DNA of 64,000 nt from Comamonas sp. NLF-1-9 (GCF_019195435.1 NZ_CP078069.1:806001-870000); one strand, 5' to 3'; positions 31,792-41,470 are shown, counted from the stretch's first letter. A program made the numbers and translations. Notes: generated by a model not told the origin, from the sequence alone.

Positions 31792-32988
31792 ATGAACGCA
31801 CCCACTGCTGCCACGGCCTCGCATGTGATGAACACCTACAACCGGGTGCCCGTCGCGCTGGAGCGAGGCAAGGGTGTGCGCGTCTGGGACGTGAACGGCA
31901 AGGAATACCTGGATGCGCTCGCCGGCATTGCGGTGAGCACGCTAGGGCACGACCACCCCAGGCTGGTGCCGGCGCTGCAAGAGCAGCTGGCCAAGCTGAT
32001 CCACTGCTCCAATTACTACCAGGTGCCGGGGCAGGAGCGCCTGGCGGCGCTGCTGTGCGAGCGTGCGCACATGGACAAGGTGTTCTTCTGCAGCACTGGC
32101 CTCGAGGCAAACGAGGCGGCGATCAAGATCGCCCTCAAGCACGGCGTAGACCAGGGTGTTGAGCGCCCGCGCATCGTGGTCTATGAGCACGCCTTCCATG
32201 GCCGCTCCATCGCGACCATGGCGGCAACGGCCAACCCCAAGGTGCGCGACGGATTTGGCGCCCTGCCCGACTGGTTCGTGCGCGTGCCGGTGGACGACGT
32301 CGCGGCGCTGGAGGCCGCGGCGGCGCAGCACCCCGACATCGTCGCGGTGATGATGGAGCCGATCCAGGGCGAAGGCGGCCTGCATCCGGTGGACCCGGTC
32401 TACATGCAGCAGGTGCGCAAGCTCTGCAACGCCCGGGGCTGGCTGATGATGCTCGACGAGATCCAGTGCGGCATGGGACGCACCGGCAAGTGGTTTGCCC
32501 ATCAGTGGGCCGACATCGTGCCCGACGTGATGAGCATGGCCAAGGGCCTGGCTTCCGGCGTGCCGGTGGGCGCGGTGCTGGCGCGCGGCAGCGCCGCCGA
32601 GGTGCTGCAGCCGGGCAACCACGGCACCACCTTTGGCGGCAACCCGCTGGCGATGCGCGCCGGGGTGGAGACCATCACCATCATGGAAGAAGACGGCTTG
32701 CTCGCCAACGCCAGCGCCGTGGGCGAATACCTGCGCGCCCGCCTGGGCGAAGCCCTGGCAGACATCAAGGCCGTCACCCAGGTGCGCGGGCGCGGCCTGA
32801 TGATAGGCGTGGAGCTGGACCGCCCGTGTGGCGCGCTCATAGGCATGGCGGCGCAGGCCGGGCTGCTGATTTCCGTCACCGCCGAGCGCGTGATCCGCAT
32901 CGTGCCGCCGCTCATCCTCACGCGCGCCGATGCCGACGAGATCGTCGCCAGGCTCAACCCGGTGGTGCGCAGCTTCCTGTCGCAGTAA
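31792..32988 (+). CDS. argD: Acetylornithine aminotransferase
   Basis: A 398-residue class III PLP aminotransferase making acetylornithine from N-acetylglutamate semialdehyde in arginine synthesis. Visible: DALAGIAVSTLGHDHP, CSTGLEANEAAIKIAL, AFHGRS, the EPIQGEGGLHP block, LDEIQCGMGRTGKWFAHQ and the PLP-binding lysine in MAKGLASG. The enzyme may also act in lysine or proline routes. Followed 12 bp later by argF. Confidence 0.94.
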   Translation: MNAPTAATASHVMNTYNRVPVALERGKGVRVWDVNGKEYLDALAGIAVSTLGHDHPRLVPALQEQLAKLIHCSNYYQVPGQERLAALLCERAHMDKVFFCSTGLEANEAAIKIALKHGVDQGVERPRIVVYEHAFHGRSIATMAATANPKVRDGFGALPDWFVRVPVDDVAALEAAAAQHPDIVAVMMEPIQGEGGLHPVDPVYMQQVRKLCNARGWLMMLDEIQCGMGRTGKWFAHQWADIVPDVMSMAKGLASGVPVGAVLARGSAAEVLQPGNHGTTFGGNPLAMRAGVETITIMEEDGLLANASAVGEYLRARLGEALADIKAVTQVRGRGLMIGVELDRPCGALIGMAAQAGLLISVTAERVIRIVPPLILTRADADEIVARLNPVVRSFLSQ

Positions 32989-33000
32989 ACAAGGCACACC

Positions 33001-33930
33001 ATGAAGCATTACCTGCAATTCAGCGACTTCAGCGCCGACGACTACGCCTACCTGTTTGCCCGCACCGCGCTGATCAAGCGCAAGTTCAAGAGCTACGAAA
33101 AATACCACCCGCTGGTAGACCGCACCCTGGCCATGATCTTCGAGAAGGCGAGCACGCGCACCCGCGTGAGCTTCGAAGCCGGCATGGGCCAGCTTGGCGG
33201 CACCGTGGTCAACCTGACCAGCACCGACAGCCAGCTGGGCCGCTCAGAATCGATCGAGGACACCGCGCGCGTCATCAGCCGCATGACCGACATCGTGATG
33301 ATCCGCACCTTTGGCCAGGATCGCCTGGAGCGCTTTGCCGCGCATTCGCGCGTGCCGGTGATCAATGGCCTGACCAATGAATTCCACCCCTGCCAGATCA
33401 TGGCCGACCTGTTCACCTACATCGAGCATCGCGGCAGCATTGCCGGCAAGGTGGTCGCCTGGGTGGGCGACGGCAACAACATGGCCAACACCTGGTTGCA
33501 GGCGGCCGATCTGCTGGGTTTTACCGTGCACCTGAGTACACCCAGCGGCTATGAGGTCGATGAGAAACTGGCCTTTGGCGAGCGCCAGGCGCGCGCGGGC
33601 TGCTACAAGATTTTCAAAGACCCCAGACAGGCCTGCCAGGGTGCCGACCTGGTGACTACCGACGTCTGGACCAGCATGGGCTACGAGGCCGAGAACGAAG
33701 CCCGGCGCAAGGCCTTTGCCGACTGGTGCGTGGACGAGGCGATGATGGCCGCGGCCAAGCCAGACGCCCTCTTCATGCACTGCCTGCCCGCGCACCGTGG
33801 TGAGGAAGTGAGCGCCGAGGTCATCGACGGCCCGCAGTCCGTCGTCTGGGACGAGGCGGAAAACCGCATGCACGTGCAAAAGGCCATCATGGAATACCTG
33901 CTGCTCGGACGCATCAGCGAGCAGCCCTGA
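33001..33930 (+). CDS. argF: Ornithine carbamoyltransferase
   Basis: A 309-residue enzyme making citrulline from ornithine and carbamoyl phosphate. The carbamoyl-phosphate loop is EKASTRTRVSFEAGM, the second site HPCQIMADL, the ornithine loop DVWTSMGYE and the active-site motif FMHCLPAHRGEE, all intact. In an operon with argD. Standard length. Confidence 0.96.
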   Translation: MKHYLQFSDFSADDYAYLFARTALIKRKFKSYEKYHPLVDRTLAMIFEKASTRTRVSFEAGMGQLGGTVVNLTSTDSQLGRSESIEDTARVISRMTDIVMIRTFGQDRLERFAAHSRVPVINGLTNEFHPCQIMADLFTYIEHRGSIAGKVVAWVGDGNNMANTWLQAADLLGFTVHLSTPSGYEVDEKLAFGERQARAGCYKIFKDPRQACQGADLVTTDVWTSMGYEAENEARRKAFADWCVDEAMMAAAKPDALFMHCLPAHRGEEVSAEVIDGPQSVVWDEAENRMHVQKAIMEYLLLGRISEQP

Positions 33931-34011
33931 GCTTCTGTCCGCTGGCCAGCCTGGACGGCGCGGCCCGCAGCGGGCGCGCACCGGCATCCAGCGAAGGCGC
34001 GCAGCTTCAGC

Positions 34012-34569
34012 TCAAGCGCCGCCCGGCGCCGGCGAAACAGCCGGATAGGTGATGCTCGCGCCCTCCCCCACCAGCGCTCCGGCGGACAGGTGCGCGGCGT
34101 CGAGCTTGTCCGGCGGCATGATGTGCCAGACCGTCTCGTCACGCGCCAGCAGATGGTCGGTGACGATGCGGCGATGGCAGCGCCACCACAGCACCTCGGA
34201 GCACATCATCGCGCAGCGCTGCTTGCGCCCGAGCTCGATCAAATGCGCCAGGCCATCGGCAAATGCCGGCGTGCAGGCGTAGTCGGCATAGCGGTGAAAA
34301 CTGGCGTTCTCCCACCAGGCATTGGTCTCGCGCGGCACGCCCGCGGTCTTGCTCCGTAGCCCGCCCAGCAGTGCCACGTGCTCGTAATCGAGGCCATGCT
34401 GCGCCAGGCCCTCGGCCAGCGCCTCGCGGTTGAACTGGGGGTAGCGGCGCGAACCGGGCAGGCTGCGGATGTCCACCACCCGCTGTACGCCCGGCCCGCG
34501 CAGCAGGGCGACGAATTCCTCCAGGCTGTGCGTGGAGTGGCCGACACTGAAGAACGGCAGCTTCACCAT
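34012..34569 (-). CDS. DUF488 family protein
   Basis: A 185-residue protein: FFSVGHSTHSLEEFVALLRGPGVQRVVDIRSLPGSRRYPQFN, then HVALLGGLRSKTAGVP, MCSEVLWWRCHRRIVTDHLLA and HIMPPDKLDAAHLSAGA. These are the DUF488 motifs, with the conserved Arg/Cys of an unknown activity. ATG at 34569 (MVKLPFF) has GGAG 7 bases upstream; a longer frame to 34623 is possible but unlikely. Confidence 0.87.
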   Translation of the reverse strand: MVKLPFFSVGHSTHSLEEFVALLRGPGVQRVVDIRSLPGSRRYPQFNREALAEGLAQHGLDYEHVALLGGLRSKTAGVPRETNAWWENASFHRYADYACTPAFADGLAHLIELGRKQRCAMMCSEVLWWRCHRRIVTDHLLARDETVWHIMPPDKLDAAHLSAGALVGEGASITYPAVSPAPGGA

Positions 34570-34627
34570 GGCAGTGCTCCGGCCAGCCAAGGCCTGGCGC
34601 GACGGCGATACAGGGCGTGACAATTCT

Positions 34628-34686
34628 CAGTCAAATCGGCCTCAAACGCTTGTCCACACACCGCTGACAGCTATTGAATCGAGAGC
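34628..34686. repeat. Dispersed agcgct/agctat repeat, single copy
   Basis: CTCAAACGCTTGTC near 34632 and GCTGACAGCTATTGA to 34677 match the inverted or direct parts of repeats near 21935, 40930 and 41825. It fills the gap between fumC and the DUF488 gene and may serve in termination. Confidence 0.5.
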
Positions 34687-36075
34687 TTATCGCCCCACCA
34701 TCTTGCCCGGCACCACCCATTCGTCGAACTGCTCTGCCGTGAGAAAACCCAGCTCCAGCGCCGATTCGCGCAGGCTGGTGCCATCGTGGTGCGCCTTCTT
34801 GGCGATCTTGGCGGCCTTTTCGTAGCCGATGTGGGTGTTGAGCGCCGTCACCAGCATCAGCGAGCGCTGCACCAATTCGGCAATGCGCGCGCGGTTCGGC
34901 TCTATGCCTACTGCGCAGTGGTCGTTGAAGCTCAGCATGCCGTCGGCCAGCAGGCGCACGCTCTGCAAAAAGTTGTACGCAATCATGGGCCGAAACACGT
35001 TCAGCTCGAAGTTGCCGCTGGCGCCACCCACGTTGATCGCCACGTCGTTGCCCAGCACCTGGGCGGCCAGCATGGTCAGCGCCTCGCACTGCGTGGGGTT
35101 GACCTTGCCCGGCATGATGGAAGAGCCAGGCTCGTTCTCGGGAATCGTGATCTCGCCGATGCCGCTCCTGGGCCCGCTGGCCAGCCAGCGCACGTCGTTG
35201 GCGATCTTCATCAGGCTGGCCGCCAGCGTCTTGAGCGCACCATGCGCATGCACCAGCGCGTCGCACGACGCGAGCGACTCGAACTTGTTGGGCGAAGTCA
35301 CGAAGGGCAGCCCGCTCAAACGCGACAGCTCTGCCGCCACCTGCTCGGCATAACCCTTGGGAGCGTTGAGCCCGGTGCCCACCGCCGTGCCGCCCAGCGC
35401 CAGTTCGCTCAAGTGCGGCAGCGCTGCGCGGATGTGCGCTTCGCCATGCGCAAGCTGCGCGGCCCAGCCCGAGATCTCCTGCCCCAGCGTGAGCGGCGTC
35501 GCGTCCTGCAAGTGGGTGCGGCCTATCTTCACGATGTCGTCAAACGCCTTGGCTTTGGCTGCCAGCGTCGCGTGAAGCTTCTGGATGGCGGGCAGCAGCT
35601 GGTGCGTGATTGCCTCTACCGCCGCCACGTGCATCGCCGTCGGGAAGACGTCGTTGCTCGACTGGCTCTTGTTCACATCGTCGTTGGGGTGCACCAGGCG
35701 CCCTTCCCCGCGCTCGCCGCCCATCAATTCGCTGGCGCGGTTGGCCAGCACCTCGTTGACGTTCATGTTGGTTTGCGTACCCGAGCCGGTCTGCCAGACC
35801 ACCAGCGGGAATTCGTCGGGGTGCTTGCCCGCGAGCACCTCGTCGGCGGCGGCGATGATGGCCCTGGTCTTCTTCTCGTCCAGCAAGCCCAGCGCGTGGT
35901 TCACCTGCGCCGAGGCCTTCTTCACGGTCACCAGCGCGCGAATGATCTCGGCCGGCTGGTGCTCGCCGCTGATCGCGAAGTTGATCTTGGAGCGCTGCGT
36001 TTGCGCGCCCCACAGCCGCTCGGCAGGCACCTCCACATTGCCCAGGGTGTCGTGTTCGATGCGGGTAGCCGCCAT
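34687..36075 (-). CDS. fumC: Fumarate hydratase class II
   Basis: A 462-residue, iron-free tetrameric fumarase that interconverts fumarate and malate. The active-site pieces are [51 protein letters not shown] and the signature [15 protein letters not shown]. No oxygen-sensitive cluster is used, unlike its neighbour at 36343. The two face away from each other with a 267-bp intergenic region in between. Confidence 0.96.
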   Translation of the reverse strand: MAATRIEHDTLGNVEVPAERLWGAQTQRSKINFAISGEHQPAEIIRALVTVKKASAQVNHALGLLDEKKTRAIIAAADEVLAGKHPDEFPLVVWQTGSGTQTNMNVNEVLANRASELMGGERGEGRLVHPNDDVNKSQSSNDVFPTAMHVAAVEAITHQLLPAIQKLHATLAAKAKAFDDIVKIGRTHLQDATPLTLGQEISGWAAQLAHGEAHIRAALPHLSELALGGTAVGTGLNAPKGYAEQVAAELSRLSGLPFVTSPNKFESLASCDALVHAHGALKTLAASLMKIANDVRWLASGPRSGIGEITIPENEPGSSIMPGKVNPTQCEALTMLAAQVLGNDVAINVGGASGNFELNVFRPMIAYNFLQSVRLLADGMLSFNDHCAVGIEPNRARIAELVQRSLMLVTALNTHIGYEKAAKIAKKAHHDGTSLRESALELGFLTAEQFDEWVVPGKMVGR

Positions 36076-36342
36076 GGTGGTTCTCCTCGGGTTCCAAAGA
36101 CGTTCTCGATTGGACTGCAATTGGCTGACGCCTGCATAACAGCGGGTACTTGCCCGCAACCGCTGGTTGGCGACCTTGCAGGGGCGTATTCGCGCCGCAT
36201 CAACATCCGGCAGCGCATCGCCTACGAAATCTTCTCCCACGAGAAGACGGTTCGCCTCCTGCGCATGTGGACGCACTCCGAATGGCGACAGCAAGCCTCT
36301 TGCGATAATCCGCAGTTGTTTCGTCCTGTAAATACTCCCTCC

Positions 36343-37908
36343 ATGACCACGATCATCCGCTACGACGACCTGGTGGAATCCATCGCCGCCGCGCTGCAGT
36401 TCATCAGCTACTACCACCCCACGGACTACATCCAGCATCTGGTGCGGGCCTACGAGCGCGAAGAAAGCCCCGCCGCCAAGGACGCCATGGCGCAAATCCT
36501 CACCAACAGCAAGATGAGCGCGATGGGCCATCGCCCGATCTGCCAGGACACGGGCATCGTCAACGTCTTCCTGAAGATTGGCATGGACGTGCGCTTCGAG
36601 GGCTTTGCCGCAGGCCAAAGCGTGGAAGACGCGGTCAACGAAGGCACGCGCCGCGCCTATCTGTTCGCAGACAACACCTTGCGCGCCAGCGTCGTGGCCG
36701 ACCCGCTGTTTGCGCGCAAGAACACCAGGGACAACACCCCCGCCGTCACCCACGTGCAAATGGTGCCCGGCCACACGTTGGACGTGACCGTCGCGGCCAA
36801 GGGCGGCGGCAGCGAGAACAAGTCCAAGCTGGCGATGCTCAACCCCGGCGACAGCCTGGTGGACTGGGTGCTGAAAACCGTGCCCACGATGGGCGCCGGC
36901 TGGTGCCCGCCGGGCATGCTGGGCATTGGCGTGGGCGGCACCGCGGAAAAAGCCGCGCTGCTGGCCAAGGAAAGCCTGATGGAAGACCTGAACATGTACG
37001 AACTGCAGCAGCGCGCGAGCCGCGGCGACAAGCTCAGCCAGGTGGAAGAACTGCGCCTGGAACTGCATGAAAAGGTCAACGCCCTGGGCATAGGCGCGCA
37101 AGGCCTGGGGGGCCTGGCCACGGTGCTGGACGTAAAGATCGCCCTCTACCCCACGCACGCCGCCAGCAAACCCGTGGCCATGATCCCCAATTGCGCCGCC
37201 ACCCGCCATGCGCATCTGGTGCTCGACGGCTCGGGCCCCGCCTACCTGACGCCGCCCAGCCTGGACATCTACCCCAAGCTCGACTGGGCGCCCAACTACG
37301 CCGAATCGCGCCGCGTGGACCTGAACCAACTCACGCGCGAGGAAGTGGCAAGCTGGAGGTCGGGTGAGCGCATCTTGCTGTCCGGCAAGATGCTCACCGG
37401 CCGCGACGCCGCGCACAAGCGCATCCAGGGGTTGCTCGCCAAGGGCGAAAAACTGCCGGTGGACTTCACCAACCGGGTCATCTATTACGTCGGCCCGGTC
37501 GATCCGGTAGGCGATGAGATCGTCGGCCCCGCCGGCCCCACCACCAGCACGCGCATGGACCCGTTCACCGAGATGATGCTCGCGCAAACCGGCCTGATCG
37601 CCATGATCGGCAAGGCCGACCGTGGCCCCGAGGCCATCGCTGCCATCCAGAAGCACCAGAGTGCCTACCTGATGGCCGTCGGCGGCGCCGCCTACCTGGT
37701 CAGCAAGGCCATCAAGCACGCCCGCGTGGTGGCGTTTGAAGACCTGGGCATGGAGGCGATCTATGAATTCGACGTGGTCGACATGCCTGTGACCGTCGCC
37801 GTGGACGCCACCGGCACCAGCCAGCACATCACCGGCCCGGCCGAATGGCAAAAGCGCATCGCGGCGAACATGGCCAGGAGCTATACCGCAAGCAAGGCGG
37901 CGGTTTGA
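36343..37908 (+). CDS. fumA: Fumarate hydratase class I (iron-sulfur)
   Basis: A 521-residue [4Fe-4S] enzyme with both alpha and beta domains fused. Cluster cysteines are likely those of [21 protein letters not shown] and [21 protein letters not shown]; the C-terminal beta domain has [42 protein letters not shown] in family style. It does the same reaction as fumC. Class I is oxygen-sensitive but works under iron-replete conditions, so the divergent pair suggests environmental switching. ATG at 36343 matches the family start. Confidence 0.93.
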   Translation: MTTIIRYDDLVESIAAALQFISYYHPTDYIQHLVRAYEREESPAAKDAMAQILTNSKMSAMGHRPICQDTGIVNVFLKIGMDVRFEGFAAGQSVEDAVNEGTRRAYLFADNTLRASVVADPLFARKNTRDNTPAVTHVQMVPGHTLDVTVAAKGGGSENKSKLAMLNPGDSLVDWVLKTVPTMGAGWCPPGMLGIGVGGTAEKAALLAKESLMEDLNMYELQQRASRGDKLSQVEELRLELHEKVNALGIGAQGLGGLATVLDVKIALYPTHAASKPVAMIPNCAATRHAHLVLDGSGPAYLTPPSLDIYPKLDWAPNYAESRRVDLNQLTREEVASWRSGERILLSGKMLTGRDAAHKRIQGLLAKGEKLPVDFTNRVIYYVGPVDPVGDEIVGPAGPTTSTRMDPFTEMMLAQTGLIAMIGKADRGPEAIAAIQKHQSAYLMAVGGAAYLVSKAIKHARVVAFEDLGMEAIYEFDVVDMPVTVAVDATGTSQHITGPAEWQKRIAANMARSYTASKAAV

Positions 37909-37931
37909 GCGCCTGTCATCTCGTTCACCGT

Positions 37932-37955
37932 AAAGCCGCCCCTGGGCGGCTTTTT
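37932..37955 (+). terminator. Rho-independent terminator after the class I fumarase
   Basis: AAGCCGCCC (37933-37941), a two-base CT loop and GGGCGGCTT (37944-37952), ending in TTTTT. Placed 24 bp after the stop codon. Confidence 0.88.
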
Positions 37956-38177
37956 CAATGTCGAGCCAGCGCAGCCCAATGCCTGGCACGTGCCGCAAGC
38001 GCCGCGAATTTGCTGCCTGCAGCCGGTTCGGCGCAGAGGCTCAGCTCTGCCGAGCCGCAGACAGCGGACACCGGGGTTCCTTTTGCGCAGGGCGGCATGC
38101 CTCTTGCTGATGACGGTCGCTGTGAACCGTGGCTCAGCTTGAAGCGGCGGCGTTTTCGAACACGACATAATTGAAAC

Positions 38178-38681
38178 ATGCAATTCCTGCCAACAGACTG
38201 GTCGCGCATATTCGCGCTCGAAACTCCGCTCGGCGAGCTTTTGCTTCGCGCAGCGGTTTTGTACTTTGGCATTCTTTTTCTGATGCGCATCATGCCCCGG
38301 CGCACAGGCGGCGAGTTGGCGACCATGGATTTGGTGCTGATTCTGCTCATTACCGAAGCGGCGTCCCATTCACTGGGAGACTATACGGCGCTTCCCGATG
38401 GCGTTTTCATGATCCTCGTCATCATGGGGTTCAATTATCTTGTCAATGCTCTCAGCTACCGCGTCAAATTCATCGAGCGTCTGGTTTCGCTGCCCCCGTT
38501 GCAAGTTATCCGTGATGGCCGGCTGCTGCGCCGCAACATGCGGCGCGAATTTCTCACGGAAGAGGAGCTGATGAGTTATCTGCGGCAGCAAGGCATAGAC
38601 AAGATTGACGATGTAAAAGCAGCATATATTGAGGGCGAAGGGAAGGTGACGGTCATCGAGAAAAAGAGCGCAGGCAAATAA
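38178..38681 (+). CDS. DUF421 (YetF-like) membrane protein
   Basis: A 167-residue protein with three N-terminal helices followed by a cytoplasmic domain. Family blocks: LFLMRIMPRRTGGELATMDLVLILLITEAASHSL, NALSYRVKFIERLVSLPPLQVIRDGRLLRRNMRREFLTEEELMSYLRQQGI and the end VKAAYIEGEGKVTVIEKK. DUF421 proteins affect spore or stress phenotypes in other bacteria but have no defined activity. It is less GC-rich than its neighbours and opens the variable pocket. Confidence 0.85.
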   Translation: MQFLPTDWSRIFALETPLGELLLRAAVLYFGILFLMRIMPRRTGGELATMDLVLILLITEAASHSLGDYTALPDGVFMILVIMGFNYLVNALSYRVKFIERLVSLPPLQVIRDGRLLRRNMRREFLTEEELMSYLRQQGIDKIDDVKAAYIEGEGKVTVIEKKSAGK

Positions 38682-38839
38682 AATCCCGGCAAGGGCAGCT
38701 CGGCCTGGTTCGGGTAACGGGCGTTATGTTCGGCTTCTGATGAAAACAAATTGGGCGGCTATTTCATTGCGCAAACCGAGGGGCGGAAAAAAAGCGACTT
38801 CGAGCTTGTACCTAAGCAGCCGATTCAGGAGGAAATTCC

Positions 38840-39286
38840 ATGGGCTATGAAGTTCAAATCACGCGCGGGCACGCTTCGCTTGCCGGGGACGGCGGAGGTA
38901 TTACCATGGAGGATTGGAATGCCTACCTGTCTTCCGACGCAGACATGCGCCTTGATGGTTACGCGCAGGCGAATCTTGAAGACGGCGAGGTGCTGCGGCT
39001 GGAAGGCGAAGGGATCGCGGTCTGGACTGCGTACTCCGGGCACGAAGACGATGGCAACATGGCGTGGTTCTGCTTTGACCGCGGCGCAATCACTGTCAAC
39101 AATCCGGATGCAGAGATACTTCAGAAGATGTTCGCGATCGCTCGGGCTTTGCGTGCGCGCGTCGTGGGCGAAGAAGGCGAAGAGTACGGCGAAGACGGCA
39201 CCATGCTCACACCAAACCCTGCTGCCGCATTGACCCGCAGTGCTGAAACCATGCCGCCCAAACGCCCCTGGTGGAAGATTTTCTGA
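38840..39286 (+). CDS. Hypothetical protein, 148 aa
   Basis: ATG at 38840 follows AGGAGGAAATTCC. The acidic product begins MGYEVQITRGHASLAGDGG, includes MEDWNAYLSSDADMRLDGYA, VWTAYSGHEDDGNMAWFCFD and ends PPKRPWWKIF. I recognise no family with certainty; the pattern of Trp and an acidic middle suggests a small soluble protein. Composition is less GC-biased than the surrounding core genes, fitting recent acquisition. It stops 5 bases before the cupin start. Confidence 0.7.
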   Translation: MGYEVQITRGHASLAGDGGGITMEDWNAYLSSDADMRLDGYAQANLEDGEVLRLEGEGIAVWTAYSGHEDDGNMAWFCFDRGAITVNNPDAEILQKMFAIARALRARVVGEEGEEYGEDGTMLTPNPAAALTRSAETMPPKRPWWKIF

Positions 39287-39291
39287 TTGCC

Positions 39292-39636
39292 ATGCACGCC
39301 GTTTCCATTACCAACGCAGAGCATTATCTTTGGGGCGAAGGCTGTGACGGCTGGCGTTTCCTCAAAGACCCGAATTGCCACGTGATCCGCGAGCGGGTGC
39401 CGCCCGGCAAGGCGGAAACGCGGCACGTCCACGCCAAGGCCCAGCAGTTTTTCTACATCTTGGCCGGCCGCGCCGCCATCGAAATTGACGGCCAGCAATT
39501 GCAGCTTTGCGCGGGCGAAGGTGTCCATGTGCCGGCCGGCAAGCCGCACCGCTTCATGAATCCGTTTTCTGAGGCGGTCGAGTTCCTGGTCATTTCCAAC
39601 CCGACGACGCGCGGCGATCGCAAGGACTTGGCATAA
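39292..39636 (+). CDS. Cupin-domain protein
   Basis: A 114-residue single cupin. Motif 1 is VPPGKAETRHVHAKAQQFFYILAGRAAIEIDG (His ligands in RHVHAKAQQ) and motif 2 CAGEGVHVPAGKPHRFMNP with the third His. Small cupins bind a metal and often act on small molecules. I chose ATG at 39292; GTG at 39271 would overlap the previous gene. Substrate not known. Confidence 0.82.
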   Translation: MHAVSITNAEHYLWGEGCDGWRFLKDPNCHVIRERVPPGKAETRHVHAKAQQFFYILAGRAAIEIDGQQLQLCAGEGVHVPAGKPHRFMNPFSEAVEFLVISNPTTRGDRKDLA

Positions 39637-39769
39637 GCCAAAGGACCGCGCCCGCTTGCCGCTCACTGGTTCGATCACAGAAGCACGCTGTGGCGTCTGG
39701 CGGCCGCGCTGCATGGATGGCGGTTATGGAATATGCTGCGTGCCCCCTGTCCTGCAGTCTGTCGCCGCG

Positions 39770-40318
39770 ATGGTGCCCGCCAAAACATCCGTGTTCTCCG
39801 CCAAGATATTGCGCCCCGTAGCGCAGAGCGACGACGGCTGCTGGGCGTTTGTGCTGCTGCCCGAGGCGGCAAGCAAGACTTTGCCGCGGCGGGGCAGAAC
39901 GTCGGTTGCCGGCAAGCTCAACGGCCAGGCATTTCAGGCGACTCTCGAGCCGGACGGGCAGCTTGGACACTGGCTGCGGATCGACCGCGCGCTGCGTGCA
40001 GCCGCCGCCGCCGATTTCGGGGATACGGTGAGCATTGAAATCGCCCCGCTCAAACCCGAGCCCGAACCGGCGCTGCCCGAAGACCTGCGCCAGGCGCTCG
40101 ATGCCTGCCCGCAGGCCAAAGCGGTCTGGAACGCGACCACAACCCTGGCGCGTGTGGACTGGGTGCATTGGGTGGAATCGGCAAAACAGGCGACGACGCG
40201 GCAAACCCGTATCGCCAAGGCCTGCGACATGCTCGCCCAGGGCAAGAAGCGCGTGTGCTGTTTTGACCCCTCGGGTTACTACAGCAAGAGCCTGTCCGCC
40301 CCTGAGGCAATGCCCTGA
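39770..40318 (+). CDS. YdeI-like / DUF1905 protein
   Basis: A 182-residue protein. The N-terminal 95 residues match DUF1905 (FSAKILRPVAQSDDGCWAFVLLPEAASKTLPRRGRTSVAGKLNG in pieces) and the C-terminal half matches the YdeI-type bacteriocin-protection fold: ALPEDLRQALDACPQAKAVWNATTTLARVDWVHWVESAKQ and TRIAKACDMLAQGKKRVCCFD. Function is inferred only from names of relatives. ATG at 39770 was chosen; the frame stays open upstream without family similarity. Confidence 0.78.
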   Translation: MVPAKTSVFSAKILRPVAQSDDGCWAFVLLPEAASKTLPRRGRTSVAGKLNGQAFQATLEPDGQLGHWLRIDRALRAAAAADFGDTVSIEIAPLKPEPEPALPEDLRQALDACPQAKAVWNATTTLARVDWVHWVESAKQATTRQTRIAKACDMLAQGKKRVCCFDPSGYYSKSLSAPEAMP

Positions 40319-40469
40319 CCATGACCGCAGCCCCGCGCCCCTGCCGCTGCGCTTGGCCGATGGACTGATTGGCCGATGTCGCCCAAGCGCCCTGCCCTCA
40401 CTTCAGCACCGACGAGATCGCGGCACCAGCGGGCGCTCGCCCTTCCTTCTTCGCCATCGAAACCCTGCC

Positions 40470-40901
40470 ATGCCCCATGACGGCGCCCTCGCCCTGTCCC
40501 TTGGCGGCTCTTTCAGCTTGATTGCCGCGCTTGCGCACCTGGCGTGCATCGGCATCGGCCCGCAGGCCTATCGGTTCATGGGCGCCGGAGAGCGCGCGGC
40601 GCGTGCGGCCGAGCGTGGGGACAGGGTGCTGACGCTCTCGACGCTGGGCATCGCAGCGGTGCTGGCGCTCTGGGCCTTGTTTGCCTTCAGCGCCGCAGGC
40701 TTGGTAGTGCGGTTGCCGCTGACGCGCTGGGTGCTGCTGGCGGTCAGCGCAGCCTATCTGGCACGCGCGCTGGCGTTCCCGCGCCTGCGCTCCGCCTTTC
40801 CAGGCAATTCGCGCACATTCTGGTGGGTGTCTTCAGGCGTCTGCCTCGTCGCGGGCGCCTTGCATGCCTACGGGCTGGCGCGGCTCTGGAGCAGCCTGTA
40901 G
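40470..40901 (+). CDS. Small four-helix membrane protein
   Basis: A 143-residue hydrophobic protein with four helices: SLIAALAHLACIGIG, LTLSTLGIAAVLALWALFAF, RWVLLAVSAAYLARALAF and WWVSSGVCLVAGALHAYGLA. No named family is recognised with certainty. Composition resembles core genes. Likely an inner-membrane protein of unknown role within the variable pocket. Confidence 0.6.
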   Translation: MPHDGALALSLGGSFSLIAALAHLACIGIGPQAYRFMGAGERAARAAERGDRVLTLSTLGIAAVLALWALFAFSAAGLVVRLPLTRWVLLAVSAAYLARALAFPRLRSAFPGNSRTFWWVSSGVCLVAGALHAYGLARLWSSL

Positions 40902-40924
40902 CAGACAAAAGGCGCCAGGGTTTT

Positions 40925-41082
40925 GAGTCTTTTATGCCGAAAACGCTGGCTGGTCAAGCGCTATCAGCTATCTTTTCAGGAGTCAAAGCCCCAGCGCCAG
41001 GTGCGCCTCCTCGGTCATCATGGACCGGTCCCAGGGCGGGTCGAAGACGATGTTTACCGTCACTTCCTCGATGTGCGGCAGG
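40925..41082. repeat. Direct repeat flanking the toxin-antitoxin module, left copy
   Basis: Matches 41822-41980. It consists of a dispersed agcgct/agctat segment (AACGCTGGCTGGTCAAGCGC, AGCTATCTTTTCAGGAGTCA) followed by about 100 bases equal to the 3' end of sufT, diverging after GCGGCAGG. Differences inside the coding part are mostly synonymous. Confidence 0.8.
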
Positions 41083-41111
41083 CGCACGGCCACGTTGGGC
41101 CCAGCGCCTGG
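40983..41111 (-). pseudogene. sufT 3'-end duplicate
   Basis: On the minus strand the segment encodes VAVRLPHIEEVTVNIVFDPP and WDRSMMTEEAHLALGL before a stop at 40983, matching the C-terminus of SufT (41881-42441) residue for residue except RIEE to HIEE and the sequence upstream of it. No start codon or N-terminal part is present. It is a dead fragment of a paralog or a diverged duplication left of the toxin-antitoxin module. Confidence 0.75.
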
Positions 41112-41124
41112 GCATGAACGGAAA

Positions 41125-41142
41125 AGTCAACTATAGTTGACT
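41125..41142. promoter_or_regulatory. Perfect 18-bp palindrome, operator of the toxin-antitoxin module
   Basis: AGTCAACTATAGTTGACT is a perfect palindrome 24 bp before the TTG toxin start. The HTH antitoxin encoded two genes downstream would bind it as a dimer for autoregulation. A TTGACT element inside may double as a -35 box. Confidence 0.75.
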
Positions 41143-41165
41143 GATGCGCAAGCATGGTTTAGCCT

Positions 41166-41468
41166 TTGACGGTGTACGAAGTCCTCAAAAGCAGCACGTT
41201 CGACAGCTGGCTCCGTGGCCTGCGTGACCGAGACGCGAAAGCCAGGATCGAGGTTCGCATCAGGCGTCTTTCTCTTGGGAATCCCGGCCAGTTTCGGGCG
41301 CTCAAAGAAGGCGTCAATGAGCTCAAGATCGATCACGGCCCCGGCTACCGCGTCTATTACACGTTCAAGGGCAAGACGCTGATCCTGTTGCTTTGCGGCG
41401 GGGACAAGTCCTCGCAAGGCAAGGACATACGACTCGCCATGGATATCGCCGCTTCCTGGGAGAACTGA
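41166..41468 (+). CDS. RelE/HigB-like toxin, second module
   Basis: A 100-residue protein with STFDSWLRGLRDRDAKARIEVRIRRL, the core KEGVNELKIDHGPGYRVYYTFKGKTLILLLCGGDKSSQ, as in the phage-derived Gp49-like/HI1419 toxins. Starts are non-ATG: TTG at 41166 or GTG at 41172 (VYEVLKS). It resembles the island toxin at 15169 in the GPGYRVYY and LLLCGGDK blocks but differs elsewhere, so the two modules are paralogous rather than recent copies. Confidence 0.87.
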   Translation: MTVYEVLKSSTFDSWLRGLRDRDAKARIEVRIRRLSLGNPGQFRALKEGVNELKIDHGPGYRVYYTFKGKTLILLLCGGDKSSQGKDIRLAMDIAASWEN

Positions 41469-41470
41469 GC

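Noticed and set aside
34687..37998. Open frames of more than 1000 codons on both strands across the two fumarase genes
   Set aside because: They only join a real gene to the antisense of its neighbour. High GC and the usual codon bias remove stops in one antisense frame; no family similarity is seen in the extra parts.
38690..38770. attC-like sequence (TAACGGGCGTTATG) before the unknown 148-aa gene, hinting at integron cassettes
   Set aside because: No full attC pairing arms or second site was found, and no integron integrase is present.
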